The notes below the pieces were generated by a model, which made no database searches, was not told the DNA's origin, and saw only the letters and a program-made list of their open reading frames with translations. The position numbers were made by a program, and so were the translations under genes. From Oceanobacillus neutriphilus (GTDB taxonomy: Bacteria; Bacillota; Bacilli; Bacillales; Amphibacillaceae), in assembly GCF_014645515.1 (NCBI RefSeq), contig NZ_BMLW01000006.1:248001-312000 (forward strand): DNA of 64,000 bases, in the 5' to 3' direction. Shown here one piece after another: positions 1 through 9,841 of this stretch. How positions within the stretch are numbered: position 1 is the stretch's first letter; the number at the start of each line of letters is the position of its first letter.

Positions 1-1
1 T

Positions 2-409
2 CCTGCAGGATATCAAGAGGAAGGCGAAGAAACCATTCCTGTCGCAAAAGGAAAAGATAAAGAAGTAAATATTGGTATTAATAATGCTATTCAGGTTCCT
101 GTAAAATCAGGTGAGGAAGAGCTGTATCATTTAGAGTATACGTTAGATGAAGATAAGCTGAACAATAATGGTGAACTGGAAGCTCCAGTAGAAGCAGATG
201 AAGTAATAGGAACAGTTAACGTCGTCTATGATGGAGAAGAAGAAGACTTTGGTTACATTTCAGACGAAGCTAGTGAGGAAAGCTACGAATTAGTAGCCAT
301 GGATTCTGTTGAAAAAGCCAATTGGTTTATGCTTACTTTACAATCCATAGGTGATTTCTTCGTAAATATGTTCCAGGGAGCATACAACTGGGTGAAAGGA
401 CTTTTTTAA
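2..409 (+). CDS. dacA: D-alanyl-D-alanine carboxypeptidase, C-terminal part (partial)
   Basis: Open frame entering from the left edge and ending in TAA; about 135 residues are visible. The acidic, beta-rich stretch followed by an amphipathic C-terminus (NWFMLTLQSIGDFFVNMFQG, then AYNWVKGLF) resembles the penicillin-binding protein 5 C-terminal domain and its membrane-anchoring helix. PBP5 trims the terminal D-Ala from peptidoglycan stem peptides at the outer membrane face. The catalytic domain (SxxK, SxN, KTG) lies outside the window, so identity rests on this tail and on position directly before serS, where B. subtilis has dacA, pdxS, pdxT, serS. No pdxST genes separate the two here. Confidence 0.72.
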   Translation, partial: PAGYQEEGEETIPVAKGKDKEVNIGINNAIQVPVKSGEEELYHLEYTLDEDKLNNNGELEAPVEADEVIGTVNVVYDGEEEDFGYISDEASEESYELVAMDSVEKANWFMLTLQSIGDFFVNMFQGAYNWVKGLF

Positions 410-427
410 TTAATTTCTCCAGAAACC

Positions 428-456
428 TTGCATCCTGATATGAAATAGCTTATGAT
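428..456 (+). promoter_or_regulatory. SigA-type promoter of the serS leader
   Basis: TTGCAT (428-433), a 17-base spacer and TATGAT (451-456). Transcription would start near 462, giving a leader of about 310 bases that contains the T-box. The match is good in both boxes and the spacing is ideal. Confidence 0.6.
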
Positions 457-461
457 ATACA

Positions 462-2050
<1,589 letters not shown>

Positions 2051-2054
2051 TTTT

Positions 2055-2097
2055 AAAGTGAAAGGCTCTCCCATTTTTGGGTGTCTTTCACTTTTTT
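2055..2097 (+). terminator. Rho-independent terminator of serS
   Basis: AGTGAAAG (2057-2064) and CTTTCACT (2085-2092) form the base of a hairpin whose upper part pairs CTCCCA with TGGGTG, followed by a T run. It lies 5 bases after the serS stop codon. Confidence 0.85.
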
Positions 2098-2108
2098 TAT
2101 GAAAAATG

Positions 2109-2138
2109 TTGACAAGTAATATTAGCGGGTGGTATAGT
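2109..2138 (+). promoter_or_regulatory. Promoter of tRNA-Ser
   Basis: TTGACA (2109-2114), an 18-base spacer and TATAGT (2133-2138), about 15 bases before the mature tRNA. Near-consensus, as usual for stable RNA genes. Confidence 0.75.
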
Positions 2139-2153
2139 AGTTTTTGTGTTCAC

Positions 2154-2246
2154 GGAGGTATACCCAAGTCTGGCTGAAGGGATCGGTCTTGAAAACCGAC
2201 AGGCGGGTCAAACCGCGCGGGGGTTCGAATCCCTCTACCTCCTCCA
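2154..2246 (+). tRNA. tRNA-Ser (anticodon TGA)
   Basis: A 93-base class II tRNA. The acceptor arms GGAGGTA and TACCTCC pair perfectly, and discriminator T and CCA are encoded. The anticodon stem TCGGT/ACCGA encloses loop CTTGAAA with anticodon TGA, and a long variable arm follows (GGCGGGTC...GCG region), as expected for serine. The T-loop GGTTCGAAT is intact. It lies between serS and ywaC, with its own promoter and terminator. Confidence 0.96.
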
Positions 2247-2277
2247 TTTATAATTAAAATAAATAATGATAAATAAG

Positions 2278-2305
2278 AACCCGCAGCTTTTGAGCTGCGG
2301 GTTTT
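2278..2305. terminator. Bidirectional terminator between tRNA-Ser and ywaC
   Basis: AACCCGCAGCT and AGCTGCGGGTT form a perfect 11-bp stem with a 3-base loop, followed by a T-rich stretch on the plus strand. It can end both the tRNA transcript and the convergent ywaC transcript. Confidence 0.85.
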
Positions 2306-2326
2306 CTGCTATATTTTTACGTGAAT

Positions 2327-3073
2327 TTATTCTTTGTCTCTTCTCTCCATCAATGATTCCAATAACTGCTTTGGCAGCGGAAAGCGTTTGTTATCCAGCG
2401 GCAGAAAATTGAGCTGACTTTCTGCATGTTTATCTTCTTTCGCCTCATTCATTTCTATATGAAGAAACTCCATTTTTTCATCTAATTGATTTGCAATATT
2501 TGCACTGGTTGTTAATTCTTCCACCAGGTGTTCCGGTACTTCTCCATCATATTTATAATAAATTTTATGCTCTAAGCTCGCCCAGAAATCCATGGCAACA
2601 GTGCGAATCTGTATTTCGATAAATACCTCTTCCTGACGATCAGAGAAAAAGACAGGAATCGATAAAATCAGATGAAGGCTTTTATATCCATTTGGTTTTG
2701 GATTCTTAATATAATCTTTTACTTCAATAACTTTTATATCCTGCTGCCCTTGTATCATTTCACTGATTTTATAGATATCAGAGATAAAGGAGCAGACAAT
2801 TCGGATCCCTGCAATATCCTTGATATAGTTCTTAATCGATCCTTGCGTAATTGGAATATTTTTGCGCTGGCATTTTTGTAAAATACTTTCCGGCGACTTA
2901 ATGCGTGATTTTAAATGTTCAATTGGATTGTAATCATGAATATGCTCAAATTCTTCCTGAAGGATGTTAAGCTTTGTATTTATTTCATCCAGTCCAAATT
3001 TGTAGCTGAGCATAAAACGTGTAAGTTCTTTTCGTACAGCTGTTAACTGGTTTATTTGTTTTGATTCACCCAT
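2327..3073 (-). CDS. ywaC: Small alarmone synthetase, GTP pyrophosphokinase (RelP/YwaC type)
   Basis: Makes (p)ppGpp by transferring pyrophosphate from ATP to GTP/GDP in the cytoplasm. This 248-residue protein has only the RelA/SpoT synthetase domain: no HD hydrolase, TGS or ACT domain. Visible signatures are KSRIKSPESILQK, DIAGIRIVCSFISDIY, the G-loop region NPKPNGYKSLHLI and EIQIRTVAMDFWASLEHKIYYKY. The wording of these motifs (FWASLEHKIYYK, SFISDIY) is closer to YwaC/RelP than to YjbM/RelQ. It is convergent with the tRNA-Ser gene and divergent from the proC leader. In B. subtilis ywaC responds to cell-wall stress; nothing readable here shows that control. Confidence 0.9.
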   Translation of the reverse strand: MGESKQINQLTAVRKELTRFMLSYKFGLDEINTKLNILQEEFEHIHDYNPIEHLKSRIKSPESILQKCQRKNIPITQGSIKNYIKDIAGIRIVCSFISDIYKISEMIQGQQDIKVIEVKDYIKNPKPNGYKSLHLILSIPVFFSDRQEEVFIEIQIRTVAMDFWASLEHKIYYKYDGEVPEHLVEELTTSANIANQLDEKMEFLHIEMNEAKEDKHAESQLNFLPLDNKRFPLPKQLLESLMERRDKE

Positions 3074-3113
3074 TGATAAAATTCCTTTCTAGCTTTCATT
3101 CAGATACAATATA

Positions 3114-3122
3114 AGTATAGCA
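3114..3122 (-). promoter_or_regulatory. Extended -10 promoter candidate for ywaC
   Basis: On the minus strand TGC-TATACT forms an extended -10 about 40 bases before the start codon. No convincing -35 is seen. Bases 3123-3322, upstream of it, hold no gene or clear motif. Confidence 0.45.
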
Positions 3123-3322
3123 AAAATTGTTTGTTATATCAGATTAAAAGACGTCTGGATTTTATGCTGGTGGGTTTTGCAGTTTTAAATATAGATGGGA
3201 TTTTGATAAAAAGGTTTAATCAATTAATTATTCTTCCATTATGGTCGGTGAATTGAAGTCTATTCTTGCTATAAAAAACTCTACCAGCAATATGAATTAA
3301 AAGGGAAGACATATAAAACACC

Positions 3323-3351
3323 TTGACAAAAGCAAGGCAAGCCCTTATAGT
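3323..3351 (+). promoter_or_regulatory. SigA promoter of the proC leader
   Basis: TTGACA (3323-3328), 17-base spacer, TATAGT (3346-3351). Near-consensus; start expected near 3358. Confidence 0.75.
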
Positions 3352-3357
3352 ACAATT

Positions 3358-3602
3358 CAATATAATAAAAATTACGTTGAACGGACCAGTAATTTATGTG
3401 CATTTATTAAAGAGAGGAAATCCGACGGCTGGGAGATTTCTGTAAATGCCTTTATGAACCTATCCGTGAGTAGGTTGGCGGATGCTGACTGCAGCATGCT
3501 GCATTATCAAAGAGAGTGGATAAGCTTTTATCAAAAAAGGTGGTACCGCGGAAATAATACTGATTCCGTCCTTTATTTAAGGATGTGTAATCAGTTTTTT
3601 TA
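3358..3602 (+). promoter_or_regulatory. T-box riboswitch (proline, CCU specifier)
   Basis: T-box motif AAGGTGGTACCGCGG at 3537-3551 is followed by a terminator hairpin (ACTGATT...AATCAGT, about 3569-3595) and a T run at 3595-3601. The specifier loop context GAA-CCT-ATCC puts the codon CCT (proline) at 3459-3461. A proline-sensing T-box before proC is consistent: uncharged tRNA-Pro should raise proline synthesis. Confidence 0.92.
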
Positions 3603-3664
3603 TTGTCAGCAAGGTACAGAGGATATATATCAAACGAATCAAGATAACTACAGGAGGAAAATAC

Positions 3665-4483
3665 ATGGATAAGACAATTGCATTTTTTGGGGCAGGAAAT
3701 TTAGCTGAGGCGATTATTGCCGGAATAACGAGAAGCAATGTTGTTTCTAATGAACAGGTACTTGTTACCAATCGCAGTGATAATACACGCTTAGATTTAC
3801 TTTCCGAAAAATATGGTGTGCAATGTAATCGGAATAAGGAAGAAATGATTCAGGAAGCGAATATTATTATTTTGGCCATGAAGCCTAAGGATGCGGGTAA
3901 TTATTTAAACTGGCTGAAAGACTATATAAAGCCGCATCACGTGGTTATTTCTGTGATTGCAGGGTTATCTATCGAACAGATGGAAAAAACGCTTGGAGAA
4001 GGTATTCCTGTTATCCGGACGATGCCAAATACATCTGCATTAATCGGCCAGTCAGCTACTGCTATTTCCAGAGGCTCCTATGTCGAGCTCAGCCAGCTTT
4101 ATCTGGCGGAAGAGCTTTTTCAGACAGTAGGTACAACAAAAATTGTCGATGAGAAGGATATGCACACGATTACGGCTATTGCTGGAAGTGGTCCGGCATT
4201 TTTCTATTATATGGTAGAATCGATGGAGAAAGCAGCAGTAGAGGCAGGACTGGATCGGGAGACAGCATTAGAGTTATTAACTCAGACCGTTATTGGTGCA
4301 GGAAAAATGCTTGAATCATCCGGAGAAGACCCAGAACAGCTGCGCATTAATATTACCAGTCCTTCTGGAACAACAGAGGCCGGCTTAAATCAGTTAATGA
4401 CGAATGGATTTGATAAGGCTGTTAGAGCATGTGTAGATGGAGCGAGAGAACGTTCTATTGAAATTACAAATGCACAAAAGTGA
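3665..4483 (+). CDS. proC: Pyrroline-5-carboxylate reductase
   Basis: Catalyses the last step of proline synthesis, reducing pyrroline-5-carboxylate with NAD(P)H. The 272-residue product starts with a Rossmann dinucleotide fold (IAFFGAGNLAEAIIAG). The family region AGSGPAFFYYMVESMEKAAVEAGLDRETA follows, and near the C-terminus the signature ITSPSGTTEAGLNQL. The AGGAGG site lies just upstream of ATG 3665. It is the only proline gene here, with no proBA nearby, so the T-box controls proC alone. In halotolerant relatives proline is also an osmolyte, but this sequence does not test that. Confidence 0.95.
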   Translation: MDKTIAFFGAGNLAEAIIAGITRSNVVSNEQVLVTNRSDNTRLDLLSEKYGVQCNRNKEEMIQEANIIILAMKPKDAGNYLNWLKDYIKPHHVVISVIAGLSIEQMEKTLGEGIPVIRTMPNTSALIGQSATAISRGSYVELSQLYLAEELFQTVGTTKIVDEKDMHTITAIAGSGPAFFYYMVESMEKAAVEAGLDRETALELLTQTVIGAGKMLESSGEDPEQLRINITSPSGTTEAGLNQLMTNGFDKAVRACVDGARERSIEITNAQK

Positions 4484-4507
4484 TTTTAAAGAGAAGAGGG
4501 GAAGTAT

Positions 4508-4795
4508 ATGCACACACCGGACTGCAGTTATTGCGGGGAGAGATGGAGTTATGGACAGACCTTTAAACAGGTATTTAAAATTAAAATGATTTGTCCGCAT
4601 TGCGGTAAGGAGAATTTTTATGATGCAAGTAAAAAAGGAGGATGGCTCCCTTTATTAGCAATTCCAATCTTTTTAGGGCTGGTAATTCTATTAAAACTGT
4701 CCTCTGCCGGGATTATTCTGATAGGCTGTTTATTAATGATTCTTCACGTATTATCTATCCCTTATCGGACAAGATTGCAGAAAGCAGGGAAATAA
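4508..4795 (+). CDS. Small CxxC-spacer-CxxC membrane protein
   Basis: 95 residues. Two CxxC pairs (C6/C9 and C29/C32, 19 residues apart) look like a zinc ribbon. Two hydrophobic segments follow (about residues 47-62 and 65-82), ending in a basic tail. This fits the Firmicutes family of short cxxc_20_cxxc proteins, whose function is unknown. It starts 25 bases after proC behind AGAGGGG, so it is probably co-transcribed with proC, though a shared role cannot be claimed. Confidence 0.75.
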   Translation: MHTPDCSYCGERWSYGQTFKQVFKIKMICPHCGKENFYDASKKGGWLPLLAIPIFLGLVILLKLSSAGIILIGCLLMILHVLSIPYRTRLQKAGK

Positions 4796-4915
4796 ACGAA
4801 ACAACCTGCTTTTCAAAATAGATAAGGTTTAGTATAATACGATTGTTCGTGTATTTTTCAAAAGACGGATAAGGTAATATAATTGAGTGGATACAACTGC
4901 TTGATTATACCAATA

Positions 4916-4988
4916 GCCCCAGTAGCTCAGGGGATAGAGCATCGGTTTCCTAAACCGTGTGTCGCAGGTTCGAATCCTGCCTGGGGCG
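4916..4988 (+). tRNA. tRNA-Arg (anticodon CCT)
   Basis: 73 bases without an encoded CCA. Acceptor GCCCCAG/CTGGGGC pairs fully, the D-stem is GCTC/GAGC, the T-arm is GCAGGTTCGAATCCTGC, and the loop TTCCTAA gives anticodon CCT for the rare codon AGG. The first anticodon-stem pair (27-43) is a T-T mismatch. Discriminator is G. CCA must be added after transcription, unlike the tRNA-Ser in this window. Confidence 0.93.
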
Positions 4989-5146
4989 TTAAGTTACAAT
5001 ACATAGAAAAAAAGTATTTTGGTCACATCGGTAATTTCCGGCAGCGTCATTTTTCTTTTTCTTGTTTGTTTTACAACAAGAGTATAGAAAGATGGCGTTT
5101 TAAATTTTATTGCGTTATTAACAAATAATTTAGAAGGGGAAGTTTT

Positions 5147-5746
5147 ATGCGATTTTTACCTTTACTATTTTGCATTTTTTCTATACCGCTTATTCTGGTA
5201 AGCTGCAGTGAAAAGAACGAAGAGCCTGAGCTAATCACAGAACATCCAACACGCCTGCATACGATAGGTGAATTTTATAGATATAAAGAAATTAATGATA
5301 TAGGCAGCTATGAAACAGGACCGATTATGATTACAATCGATTCTGCTGAAACAGTGAATGGAACATTATCAGAAGCATTTGAAATCCCAAATGAAGAAAG
5401 AGATATGGAAATGGTAAATGTTCTCATGAGATTTGAATTGAATAGTGAGGTTCAAGGAGATTTAACATTTAATGAGGAAGAAAATTTACATATGGTGGTA
5501 GATACAGGTGAAAATATACAAAAACCAGATTCTTTTATGAGCAGTCTAATAAGTTTTGAGAGGATAAAACTTAATCAAGATAAAAAAGAAAGTCCCTTCC
5601 TGAGGCAATTCACTTTTATGTTAAAAGAATCCACCGCTGAAGAAATCAAACAAGCAACCCTGCTGATAGATGCACCGATAGATAGTGAGGGTAATGTAGT
5701 AGGAGAAGATTTAGAAATAGAATTAGACTTTACACAAGATAACTAG
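5147..5746 (+). CDS. Putative lipoprotein, first of a tandem pair
   Basis: 199 residues. The signal peptide MRFLPLLFCIFSIPLILVSC ends in a lipobox (LVSC), so C20 would be lipidated and the protein anchored to the outer face of the membrane. The mature part is acidic and begins with EHPTRLHTIGEFYRYKEI; a beta-rich domain is likely. Near the end, ESTAEEIKQATLLIDAPIDS is repeated almost exactly in the next gene. The first 17 codons of the two genes are nearly identical in DNA, and overall they are clearly paralogues by tandem duplication. I do not recognise the family. A role in an envelope stress or signalling function is possible but unsupported. Confidence 0.75.
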   Translation: MRFLPLLFCIFSIPLILVSCSEKNEEPELITEHPTRLHTIGEFYRYKEINDIGSYETGPIMITIDSAETVNGTLSEAFEIPNEERDMEMVNVLMRFELNSEVQGDLTFNEEENLHMVVDTGENIQKPDSFMSSLISFERIKLNQDKKESPFLRQFTFMLKESTAEEIKQATLLIDAPIDSEGNVVGEDLEIELDFTQDN

Positions 5747-5791
5747 ATTTACATTAGCATGTTCGGAGGTAACCTATAAAGGAGACGTTTT

Positions 5792-6394
5792 ATGCGATTT
5801 TTACCTTTACTATTTTGTATCTTTTCTATACCACTTATTCTAATAGGCTGCAGTAAAGATAGTGAAAAACCAGTTCTAATCACAGAACATCCAAGCGGTT
5901 TGCATAAACAAGGTGAATTTTATAGATATAATAAGGTGGAAGACATTGGTACATATGAAACAGGCTCAATTACAATTGAAGTTGAAACGGCAGAGACAAT
6001 AAAGGGCAGCATGGATGAAGATATAGCTTCCTATGATACGGATGAATACAAAGATATGGAAATCATAAGTGTTCAATTAAAATTTGGTTTAAATGAAGAA
6101 ATAGAAGATAATCTCAGCTTTAGTAATAATGAAAATATACATTTAGTTACTGATACGGATGAAATGGTTAATCAACCAGATCAGTCATTGAGTAGTGTTA
6201 TTGATATGTCGACACTAAAGAATGCCCGGCAGTTTAATGCTGCTCCCTATTCGCGATATTTTATGTTTCAATTAGAAGACTCCACCGCCCAAGAAATCAA
6301 ACAAGCAATCCTGCTGATAGATGCACCAATAGATAGCAAAGGCAATGCAGCAGGAGAACCTTTAGAGATAGAAATTGATTTCTCAAAAGAATAA
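5792..6394 (+). CDS. Putative lipoprotein, second of a tandem pair
   Basis: 200 residues, paralogue of the preceding gene, 45 bases downstream behind AAAGGAGA. The signal peptide is the same apart from the last residues and ends with the lipobox LIGC. Conserved blocks are ITEHPSGLHKQGEFYRYNKV, ETGSITIEVETAET, DMEIISVQLKFGLNEEI and the C-terminal STAQEIKQAILLIDAPIDS. The middle (about residues 125-160) is the most divergent part. Both genes probably form one transcript ending at the large inverted repeat at 6428-6502. The function is unknown. Confidence 0.75.
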   Translation: MRFLPLLFCIFSIPLILIGCSKDSEKPVLITEHPSGLHKQGEFYRYNKVEDIGTYETGSITIEVETAETIKGSMDEDIASYDTDEYKDMEIISVQLKFGLNEEIEDNLSFSNNENIHLVTDTDEMVNQPDQSLSSVIDMSTLKNARQFNAAPYSRYFMFQLEDSTAQEIKQAILLIDAPIDSKGNAAGEPLEIEIDFSKE

Positions 6395-6427
6395 TTTCTG
6401 TTTTAGCAATTTTTTGAACGCAGCATT

Positions 6428-6502
6428 GATATTGCCCTATATATATGAAAGGAGCCGCTTCTTTTCTGGGAGCGGCTCCTTTCATATATATAGGGCAATA
6501 TC
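6428..6502. repeat. Perfect 32-bp inverted repeat between convergent genes
   Basis: Arms 6428-6459 and 6471-6502 are exactly complementary over 32 bases, with an 11-base loop (6460-6470). The inner half, GAAAGGAGCCGCT with its partner ending in CTTTC, is GC-rich and could act as a terminator in both directions. It lies between the lipoprotein pair and the convergent pflA. The outer half is an AT-rich extension that a normal terminator does not need. Confidence 0.85.
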
Positions 6503-6522
6503 GAGCAATAAAGTTCCCACTG

Positions 6523-7263
6523 CTAGATCGTTTTGACCCGATTTAAAATATCCTCTGCATTTCTCACCCTATCCTCTGCTGGCGGCTCTACACCCTCCAG
6601 AGGATAATCCAGTCCAAGATTTTCCCATTTATAAACGCCTAATTTATGATAAGGCAGGACTTCAATTTTTTCGACATTATTTAAGGTAGAAATAAAATCG
6701 GAGAGCTGCTGCAGGTATGCATCATTATCACTGCCGCCGGGTACCAGTACATGCCGGATCCAGACGGGAACATTTTTTTGGTCTAAATAATTGGCCATAT
6801 CGAGAATATGTTCGTTTGAAAGGCCTGTAAGCTCTTTATGCTCTGCAGAATTGATATGCTTTAAATCCAATAATACTAAATCGGTTAATTCCAATACTTT
6901 ATCTAAATGCTCTATAAAGTGAGGAGAACGGTTAAAGCATCCGGCAGAAGTATCAATGGTTGTGTGTACGCCTAACTTTTTCAGCTCGGTAAATAGTTCG
7001 AGTAAAAATTCAACCTGAAGCAAAGGCTCTCCGCCGCTTACAGTCACTCCTCCATTTGTAGCCTGGAAAAATGGAAGATAATCTTTAATGTCTTTCACAA
7101 GCTCTTGTACAGACATTTTCTTTCCTGCCCCCATTTTCCAAGTATCGGGATTATGACAAAATTTACAGCGTAATAAGCAGCCCTGGGTAAAGATAACATA
7201 TCGCAGCCCCGGTCCATCTACCGTTCCACACGTTTCGATTGAGTGAATTCTTCCTTCTTTCAT
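6523..7263 (-). CDS. pflA: Pyruvate formate-lyase activating enzyme (radical SAM)
   Basis: Generates the glycyl radical on PflB using S-adenosylmethionine and reduced flavodoxin/ferredoxin. 246 residues, normal for the family. The radical-SAM cluster motif CxxxCxxC is at C29, C33, C36 (GCLLRCKFCHNPDTW), and the SAM-binding TVSGGEPLLQ lies about 40 residues further on. It follows pflB by 95 bases on the same strand, so the two are one operon for anaerobic conversion of pyruvate to formate and acetyl-CoA. Confidence 0.95.
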   Translation of the reverse strand: MKEGRIHSIETCGTVDGPGLRYVIFTQGCLLRCKFCHNPDTWKMGAGKKMSVQELVKDIKDYLPFFQATNGGVTVSGGEPLLQVEFLLELFTELKKLGVHTTIDTSAGCFNRSPHFIEHLDKVLELTDLVLLDLKHINSAEHKELTGLSNEHILDMANYLDQKNVPVWIRHVLVPGGSDNDAYLQQLSDFISTLNNVEKIEVLPYHKLGVYKWENLGLDYPLEGVEPPAEDRVRNAEDILNRVKTI

Positions 7264-7358
7264 GATGCTCTTCCTCCCCGCTTTATTGCTTATATTAATT
7301 CATTATCAAGCGCTCCGATAATTTCATGAGCGCCTGATAATCATTTTCTTACTGGACC

Positions 7359-9614
7359 TTACAGGCTTTCGTGGAAGGTCCGGTTAATCACATCAATTTG
7401 CTGTTCTCTTGTCAGTTTAATAAAGTTTACCGCATATCCGGAGACACGGATGGTCAGCTGCGGATATTCTTCCGGATGATCCATCGCATCTAATAAGGTT
7501 TCACGGTCAAATACATTGATGTTTAGATGATGCCCCTGTTTTGCTGCGTAGCCGTCAAGTATGCCGGCTAAGTTTGTTTTTCTTGTATCTTCATCTTTAC
7601 CTAAAGCCTTCGGTACGATGGAGAATGTGTTGGAGATACCATCCATCGCATATTTATATGGTAATTTTGCAACAGAGCTTAGAGAAGCTAAGGAGCCGTT
7701 TTTATCGCGGCCATGTAATGGATTTGCTCCCGGTGCAAAAGGTTCTCCTGCTTTTCGTCCATCTGGTGTATTTCCAGTTTTCTTTCCGTAAACAACATTG
7801 GAAGTGATGGTCAGGATAGACTGTGTTGGTACGGCATTGCGATACATATGATGTTTTTTAATTTTATTCATAAAGTTCTTCACTAAATTGACTGCAATCT
7901 CATCTACACGTTCATCGTTGTTACCGTATTTAGGATAATCTCCCTCAATTTCATAATCAACGACAAGCCCATCTTCATCGCGGATAGTTTTCACCTTCGC
8001 ATATTTAATGGCACTTAAGGAGTCGGCGATGACAGACAATCCTGCAACACCGCAGGCCATTGTCCGTAACACTTCACGGTCATGCAGCGCCATTTCCAGA
8101 CGTTCGTAGCTGTATTTGTCATGCATATAATGGATAACATTTAATGCGTTGACATATAACCCGGATAACCAGTCTAAAAGCGTATCATATTTATCCATTA
8201 CTTCGTCATAATCCAGATATTCTGACGTAATTGGTGCATAGTTTGGAGCTACCTGCATTTTCAGGTTTTCATCGACGCCGCCATTAATTGCGTAAAGAAG
8301 TGCTTTTGCTAAGTTAGCCCGGGCACCGAAGAACTGCATTTGTTTTCCAATGCGCATGGCAGATACACAGCAGGCAATTCCGTAATCATCTCCGTAAATT
8401 GGACGCATAATGTCATCATTCTCATATTGAATCGAGCTTGTTTGAATGGACATCTTCGCACAATATTTCTTATAGTTTTCAGGCAGTTTTTTAGACCAGA
8501 GTACGGTTAAGTTTGGTTCAGGTGCCGGTCCTAAGTTATCTAACGTATGCAGAAAACGGTAGGAGCTCTTTGTAACAAGCGGACGTCCATCCTCTGCTAT
8601 CCCTGCCAATGATTCTGTTACCCAAGTTGGGTCTCCGCTGAATAATTCGTTGTAATCTGGTGTTCTTGCGAATTTCACGAGACGCAGCTTCATCACAAAA
8701 TGATCGACAAGTTCTTGCGCTTCTTCCTCTGTCATAACCCCGTTTTTAATATCTCTCTCTATATAAATATCTAAGAATGTAGAAACACGGCCAAGGCTCA
8801 TCGCTGCGCCGTTCTGTTCTTTAATAGCAGCTAAATATGCTAAATAGAGCCATTGGAAGGCTTCCTGTGCAGTTGCTGCCGGATTTGAAATATCAAAATC
8901 ATATTTTTCTCCGAGTTTTTTCAAATCCTGCAGGGAACGAATTTGTTCAGAAGTCTCTTCGCGGTCACGGATGATATCCTCTGTCATTGTTCCATTACCG
9001 ATCAGACTGAGATCTTTCTTCTTTTCTTCAATTAAACGATCTACTCCATATAAGGCCACACGGCGGTAATCCCCGATAATGCGTCCACGGCCATATGCGT
9101 CAGGAAGACCGGTAATAATTCCCGCTTTTCTAGCTTTTAAGATTTCGGGTGTATAGGCATCAAAGACTCCCTGGTTATGCGTTTTCCGATGTTCCGTAAA
9201 AGTATGAACAACTTCATCATCTACCTTATATCCATAGGATTCTGCAGCTGCTACGGCCATGCGGATACCGCCAAATGGCATTAAAGCACGTTTGAAAGGC
9301 GCATCCGTCTGGACACCGACTATTTTTTCAAGTGGCTTATTCAAATAGCCTGCATCATGAGAAGTAATCGTTGATACGATTTTTGTATCTAAATCATAGA
9401 CACCACCATTTTCCCGTTCCTCTTTGGTTAATTGCATGACTTGATCCCACAAATCCTTTGTTGACTGAGTCGGACCTGCCAGGAAAGATTCATTTCCTTC
9501 ATATAAGTTATAATTCTGTGATATAAAATCACGAACATCGATTTCTTTCTGCCAATTACCATCAAGGAAACCATCCCAAGGAACTTTTTTCACCATTTCA
9601 TCTGCTACTTTCAT
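7359..9614 (-). CDS. pflB: Formate C-acetyltransferase (pyruvate formate-lyase)
   Basis: Cleaves pyruvate with CoA to acetyl-CoA and formate in fermentation. 751 residues from this ATG, which has AGGAGGGG about 9 bases upstream. A more upstream ATG in frame (9674) lies inside the operator region and is rejected as start. The adjacent catalytic cysteines are in [12 protein letters not shown] (about residue 415). The glycyl-radical motif RVSGYAVNF is at about G726, close to the C-terminus. B. subtilis 168 lacks this enzyme; Staphylococcus and several halophilic Bacillaceae have it. Two Rex-type operators surround the promoter. Confidence 0.97.
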   Translation of the reverse strand: MKVADEMVKKVPWDGFLDGNWQKEIDVRDFISQNYNLYEGNESFLAGPTQSTKDLWDQVMQLTKEERENGGVYDLDTKIVSTITSHDAGYLNKPLEKIVGVQTDAPFKRALMPFGGIRMAVAAAESYGYKVDDEVVHTFTEHRKTHNQGVFDAYTPEILKARKAGIITGLPDAYGRGRIIGDYRRVALYGVDRLIEEKKKDLSLIGNGTMTEDIIRDREETSEQIRSLQDLKKLGEKYDFDISNPAATAQEAFQWLYLAYLAAIKEQNGAAMSLGRVSTFLDIYIERDIKNGVMTEEEAQELVDHFVMKLRLVKFARTPDYNELFSGDPTWVTESLAGIAEDGRPLVTKSSYRFLHTLDNLGPAPEPNLTVLWSKKLPENYKKYCAKMSIQTSSIQYENDDIMRPIYGDDYGIACCVSAMRIGKQMQFFGARANLAKALLYAINGGVDENLKMQVAPNYAPITSEYLDYDEVMDKYDTLLDWLSGLYVNALNVIHYMHDKYSYERLEMALHDREVLRTMACGVAGLSVIADSLSAIKYAKVKTIRDEDGLVVDYEIEGDYPKYGNNDERVDEIAVNLVKNFMNKIKKHHMYRNAVPTQSILTITSNVVYGKKTGNTPDGRKAGEPFAPGANPLHGRDKNGSLASLSSVAKLPYKYAMDGISNTFSIVPKALGKDEDTRKTNLAGILDGYAAKQGHHLNINVFDRETLLDAMDHPEEYPQLTIRVSGYAVNFIKLTREQQIDVINRTFHESL

Positions 9615-9642
9615 AGCAAAACCCCTCCTCTTAATAATCATA

Positions 9643-9660
9643 TTGTGAAATAATTCACAA
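9643..9660. promoter_or_regulatory. Rex operator, downstream of the pflB transcription start
   Basis: TTGTGAAATAATTCACAA is a symmetric 7-4-7 site identical to the Rex consensus TTGTGAAnnnnTTCACAA. Rex is the NADH/NAD+-sensing repressor of fermentation genes. It is about 30 bases before the pflB start codon and just after the predicted transcription start, where binding would block the polymerase. Confidence 0.85.
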
Positions 9661-9672
9661 TATCTTAATTTC

Positions 9673-9700
9673 ATTATATCTTTTTTAAAATATAAAACAA
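9673..9700 (-). promoter_or_regulatory. pflB promoter
   Basis: On the minus strand TTGTTT (9700-9695), 16-base spacer, TATAAT (9678-9673). Start expected near 9666, giving a leader of about 50 bases. Confidence 0.65.
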
Positions 9701-9716
9701 GTGAAATTCTTCACAA
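9699..9716. promoter_or_regulatory. Second Rex operator overlapping the pflB -35 box
   Basis: AAGTGAAATTCTTCACAA, on the other strand TTGTGAAGAATTTCACTT, matches the Rex consensus except the last two bases. It overlaps the -35 hexamer. Centre-to-centre distance to the other site is 56 bases. Confidence 0.75.
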
Positions 9717-9841
9717 ATAAGGAAAGTTCTTAAAATGTTCAAATTTAACGGCTTATCTGACAAAAAGCAGGAATATTGTTTTCCTTGATAACTTTGCTTA
9801 AAATAAATACATTACGTTTTCAGAGAAAGAAGGTTTCTTTT

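Noticed and set aside
4883-5128. 81-codon open frame with PVAQGIEHRFPKPCVAGSNP
   Set aside because: It is the translation of the tRNA-Arg gene, a well-known false protein in many databases.
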